In this document: positions 61,667 through 64,000 of the stretch, piece after piece
Layout: every line of letters starts with the position of its first letter
Position numbering within the stretch: position 1 is the first letter of the stretch
Assembly: GCA_028819255.1 (NCBI GenBank)
Contig: JAPPMB010000114.1
Location: forward strand, 1-64,000
Length of the DNA stretch: 64,000 nt
Origin: Bryobacterales bacterium
GTDB lineage: Bacteria; Acidobacteriota; Terriglobia; Bryobacterales; UBA6623
Reading direction: 5' to 3'
Position numbers and translations under genes: made by a program
The notes under the pieces: generated by a model
The model's input: only the letters and a program-made list of their open reading frames with translations
What the model was told of the DNA's origin: nothing
The model's database searches: none

Positions 61667-63172
61667 CTATCCGAGCGCGCGACGCGCGCGTTCGACCGCC
61701 GGAGAGTCCGGGTCTTCCGGCCCGCACAGGTAGTACGTTGCCGTCGCGAAGATTCGCGGCCGCCACGCAGGGCTGACGAGGTTGATGTCCTCGAACACCG
61801 CTGCCGCGAACTTGAAGTGATGGGAGTCGGCCGCCTTGCGGAAAAGGAGGCTTCGAGCCTGGCGGTGGAACGCTGTCAGATCGGCATGCCTTGTGGCGTA
61901 GGCGAGAGCCTTGCGTGCAGCGACATCGCCTTCGGCCGCGAGGGAGCCGAGCACATCGGCGGCGCCGTCGAGCTCACCGGCGGCAACGTCCCCGCGCGGC
62001 AGTGCGGTGATCGTGAGGGTCCTGAACCCCTCGTCGCCCGACATGAACTTGGCGAACTGTCCCATCCATCCGACGGCCTGGAGCAGCAGGTACAGCCGTG
62101 TCTCGGTGTCGGCCGCCATCCGGAAGGCGTAGTGGAGAGCGTTGACGGACGTGACGCAGTGGACCCCGAGGATGCCCGGGAGCCGCAGCATCAGCTCACT
62201 TGCAGCGAGGTGGATTCCGTCCCAGGCCTCCTGTGCTCCGACCGCTCCTTCCGCAAGCGCCTGCGCGACGGCACTGCTGGCCGGGACGGGCTGCGCTCCG
62301 CGCATCGCGTCCAGAATGTCGAGGGTCGGCGATTCCCCGGCCGGCTCCCGCGACGACCAGTCGCTCGGCAGTTCGGGCAGCGTCTTGCGGGCCGTCTCAG
62401 TGTTTGCCAGGTGGGACTGGTCCTCGAAGCCGTAGCCGTTCACGCGGCGGTCCGTGCCGAAATCCAGCAGGCCCATAGTCAGGGACCGGAGTGTGGGCTC
62501 GGCGTGGCGCCAGCCGATCGTCTGGAGGGTGCGCCAGGCATTGGCGGTGAAGATCGCCTTGTGGCCGATGTTCCGGTAGTCCCTCGCGCCGTAGCGCCAG
62601 AGTCCGCCGATCACTTCGTGTCCGCCCCTGTTCCTGGCCAGCGATGCGATGGCACGGTCGGCTCTCTCCTCGTCCCAGGACCTCATCCCCGCGCGGTACT
62701 CCGCCCACGCTTCACCTGCCCGAGGCAGCCGTCCCTTGATCTCGCGCAGCACGAAATCGCCTTCCCTGGCGTCCCTCTCCTGGGCCTGCTTGAAGTAGTC
62801 CAGTGCCCAGAACAGCGGCAGGAGTCTCTCGTTGGCCGGCGCTTCCAGGCTCAGCTGGTTTGCCGAGTGGATGACGAAGACGCAATGGAGCTTGAACCCG
62901 GGGGGCTGAGGGTTGACGTTTCGGATACCCGCAAGGAAGAGGGCCGAAAGGAAATCCCGGTAGGCGAGGCCTGCATTCAACCGGCGGGCGAGGATCCCGA
63001 TGCAGTCGGCGCGGGGCGTGTCCTCGATCAATCGGACAATCGGCTCGATGTCCGGATCAAACCGCACGATGTCGGACCGTTCGTCATTCGCGGAGGCGTG
63101 GCGCCGGCCCAGGCCTGCGGAGGCGAGGGCACCGGCCCCGGCAATCCCTTTGATGGCGTCTCGGCGAAGCAT
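61667..63172 (-). CDS. Tat-exported protein of unknown function
   Basis: A 501-residue protein with a twin-arginine-like leader (LRRDAIKGIAGAGALASAGL). The mature part is mostly helical and rich in Trp, His and Arg, with the landmarks LHCVFVIHSANQL, NIGHKAIFTANAWR, LPGILGVHCVTSVNALHYA and ADSHHFKFAAAVFED. The many histidines would allow metal or heme binding, but I see no CxxCH. I do not recognise the family. I chose ATG 63172 over the TTG at 63232. It is divergent from a PSCyt1 gene, which hints at a shared role. Confidence 0.8.
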   Translation of the reverse strand: MLRRDAIKGIAGAGALASAGLGRRHASANDERSDIVRFDPDIEPIVRLIEDTPRADCIGILARRLNAGLAYRDFLSALFLAGIRNVNPQPPGFKLHCVFVIHSANQLSLEAPANERLLPLFWALDYFKQAQERDAREGDFVLREIKGRLPRAGEAWAEYRAGMRSWDEERADRAIASLARNRGGHEVIGGLWRYGARDYRNIGHKAIFTANAWRTLQTIGWRHAEPTLRSLTMGLLDFGTDRRVNGYGFEDQSHLANTETARKTLPELPSDWSSREPAGESPTLDILDAMRGAQPVPASSAVAQALAEGAVGAQEAWDGIHLAASELMLRLPGILGVHCVTSVNALHYAFRMAADTETRLYLLLQAVGWMGQFAKFMSGDEGFRTLTITALPRGDVAAGELDGAADVLGSLAAEGDVAARKALAYATRHADLTAFHRQARSLLFRKAADSHHFKFAAAVFEDINLVSPAWRPRIFATATYYLCGPEDPDSPAVERARRALG

Positions 63173-63273
63173 GGATTGATTTCCGGAGGGAATGCCCGAC
63201 TCTATGAAACCACCGCGGCCTCGCTCGATCAAGTCCTGTACGCTGCCGGCGAGTCCTGAAGGGGTCTGCTACC

Positions 63274-64000
63274 TTGGCTCCGAGCAGGTTGTCGTTCCAG
63301 GTGAGAGTTGCCTGCACCATTGCGCTTGCGCTGTGCGCACTGTCCGCGAGCGCCCAGACGCCCGATGTCGACTTCCGTCGCGACATCGAGCCGATCCTGC
63401 GTCAGCGCTGTAAGGGGTGCCATGGCGAGTCGGTCCAGTCTGCCGGCTTGCGGCTGGACAATCGCCGGGACGCTGTGCGGGGAGGCCAGTCGGGTGCCGC
63501 AATCCGCCCTGGGGACGCTGCCGGCAGTCTGCTTGTCCGGATGCTCGTCCGGTCCGCATCGGAAGGTCCGGTGATGCCGCTGGGATCGGACCGGCTGACC
63601 GAGCCCCACATCGACCTTCTCACCGGGTGGATCGATCAGGGCGCACCATGGCCCGAGGATGCCGGCGTCCCCTCGAAGGAGCCCCGGCCCGAGACTCACT
63701 GGGCGTTCGAGCGGCCGGTACGCGCTGCCGTCCCTCGCGTTCGCGCCGCAGCGTGGGTTCGCAATCCGATTGACAGCTTTGTTGCCGCCCGCTTGGAGAA
63801 GGAGGGAATCCAGCCGAGTCCGGACGCCCCGTCTCCCGCTCTGCTGCGGCGTCTCAGTCTGGATCTGACCGGACTTCCCCCGAGCCTGGACGAGATCGAG
63901 CGGATTGAGAGCGGCCGGGAGACCTACGAGCAGGCCGCCGAGAGGCTGGTCGCATCGCCGCACCGCGGTGAGATGCAGGCGCTCCACTGGCTCGATCAGG
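63274..64000 (+). CDS. third PSCyt1/DUF1549 cytochrome protein, cut by window end
   Basis: The first 242 codons of a PSCyt1/DUF1549 gene; its 3' end lies outside the window. A Sec leader (VACTIALALCALSASAQ) precedes heme motif CKGCH. GGQSGAAIRPGDAAGS, VMPLGSDRLT, HWAFERP, NPIDSFVAARLEKEG and DLTGLPPSLDEIERIE follow in normal order. The start is TTG at 63274, nine bases after AAGGGG, or GTG at 63301. Divergent from the 501-residue Tat protein. Confidence 0.85.
   Translation, partial: MAPSRLSFQVRVACTIALALCALSASAQTPDVDFRRDIEPILRQRCKGCHGESVQSAGLRLDNRRDAVRGGQSGAAIRPGDAAGSLLVRMLVRSASEGPVMPLGSDRLTEPHIDLLTGWIDQGAPWPEDAGVPSKEPRPETHWAFERPVRAAVPRVRAAAWVRNPIDSFVAARLEKEGIQPSPDAPSPALLRRLSLDLTGLPPSLDEIERIESGRETYEQAAERLVASPHRGEMQALHWLDQ

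Noticed and set aside
1-64000. CRISPR arrays, tRNA, rRNA and intact insertion sequences.
   Set aside because: None found on reading either strand; only degenerate mobile fragments near 22.4-24.6 kb.

Overview
The window is GC-rich, gene-dense bacterial DNA. It probably comes from an Acidobacteriota-like or Planctomycetota-like heterotroph, but the phylum is inferred and cannot be proved here. The main clue is repeated 'planctomycete cytochrome' modules: three PSCyt1/DUF1549/DUF1553 genes (two paired with a DUF1501 partner) and two DUF1587/1592/1588/1585-type genes each coupled to DUF1552. Further clues are many Tat-type leaders, an alternative complex III (ActABCD) operon, and many lone sugar-catabolism enzymes (enolase superfamily, KDG-aldolase-like, Gfo/Idh/MocA, TIM-barrel epimerases, SMP-30, sialidase-like). 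I saw no rRNA, tRNA, CRISPR array or intact insertion sequence.

Layout. 0.3-0.9 kb: DUF899 thioredoxin-fold protein. 1.3-4.5 kb: three-gene acid-sugar operon (enolase-type dehydratase, SDR, DapA-type lyase). 4.6-8.5 kb: DUF1501 plus PSCyt1 pair. 8.9-14.4 kb: small membrane protein and a tandem duplication of a secreted protein built from four Cache-like modules. 14.5-21 kb: two divergent catabolic operons (ketopantoate-reductase-like, FAH/hydratase-like, SDR; then PRISE-type reductase, CoA-transferase, Gfo/Idh/MocA). 21.2-22.4 kb: orphan lipoprotein. 22.4-24.6 kb: scar with a metallophosphoesterase between a possible transposase relic and a DUF4338 (DruA-family) pseudogene. 24.9-30.2 kb: cytochrome/DUF1552/ankyrin operon. 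30.2-33.2 kb: MaoC, SDR, TIM-barrel epimerase and membrane M23 peptidase. 33.9-37.6 kb: second cytochrome/DUF1552 pair. 37.7-38.6 kb: HEPN/MNT toxin-antitoxin pair. 39-43.3 kb: sialidase-like, exported RidA, SMP-30 and TPR proteins. 44-49.6 kb: Tat-exported epimerase, N,N-dimethylformamidase-like large subunit and formate-tetrahydrofolate ligase. 49.7-51.4 kb: RelE-like toxin overlapping a Sel1-repeat gene. 51.6-55.9 kb: second DUF1501/PSCyt1 pair. 56-61.3 kb: ActA-B1-B2-C-D. 61.7-64 kb: Tat-exported unknown protein, divergent from a third PSCyt1 gene cut by the window end.

How it fits together. The ActABCD proteins form a quinol-oxidising respiratory module, and the exported multi-domain cytochromes may feed or draw on the same periplasmic electron pool while breaking down polymers or organic substrates (inference). 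The cytosolic enzymes around them are typical of uronate, sugar-acid and aromatic-side-chain catabolism. The strongest candidates for something undescribed are the duplicated four-Cache secreted proteins, with an exactly identical 838-bp tract inside otherwise diverged copies; the HEPN/MNT pair whose MNT carries a ribbon-helix-helix-like N-terminus; and the RelE-like toxin coupled to a Sel1-repeat protein in place of a normal antitoxin.
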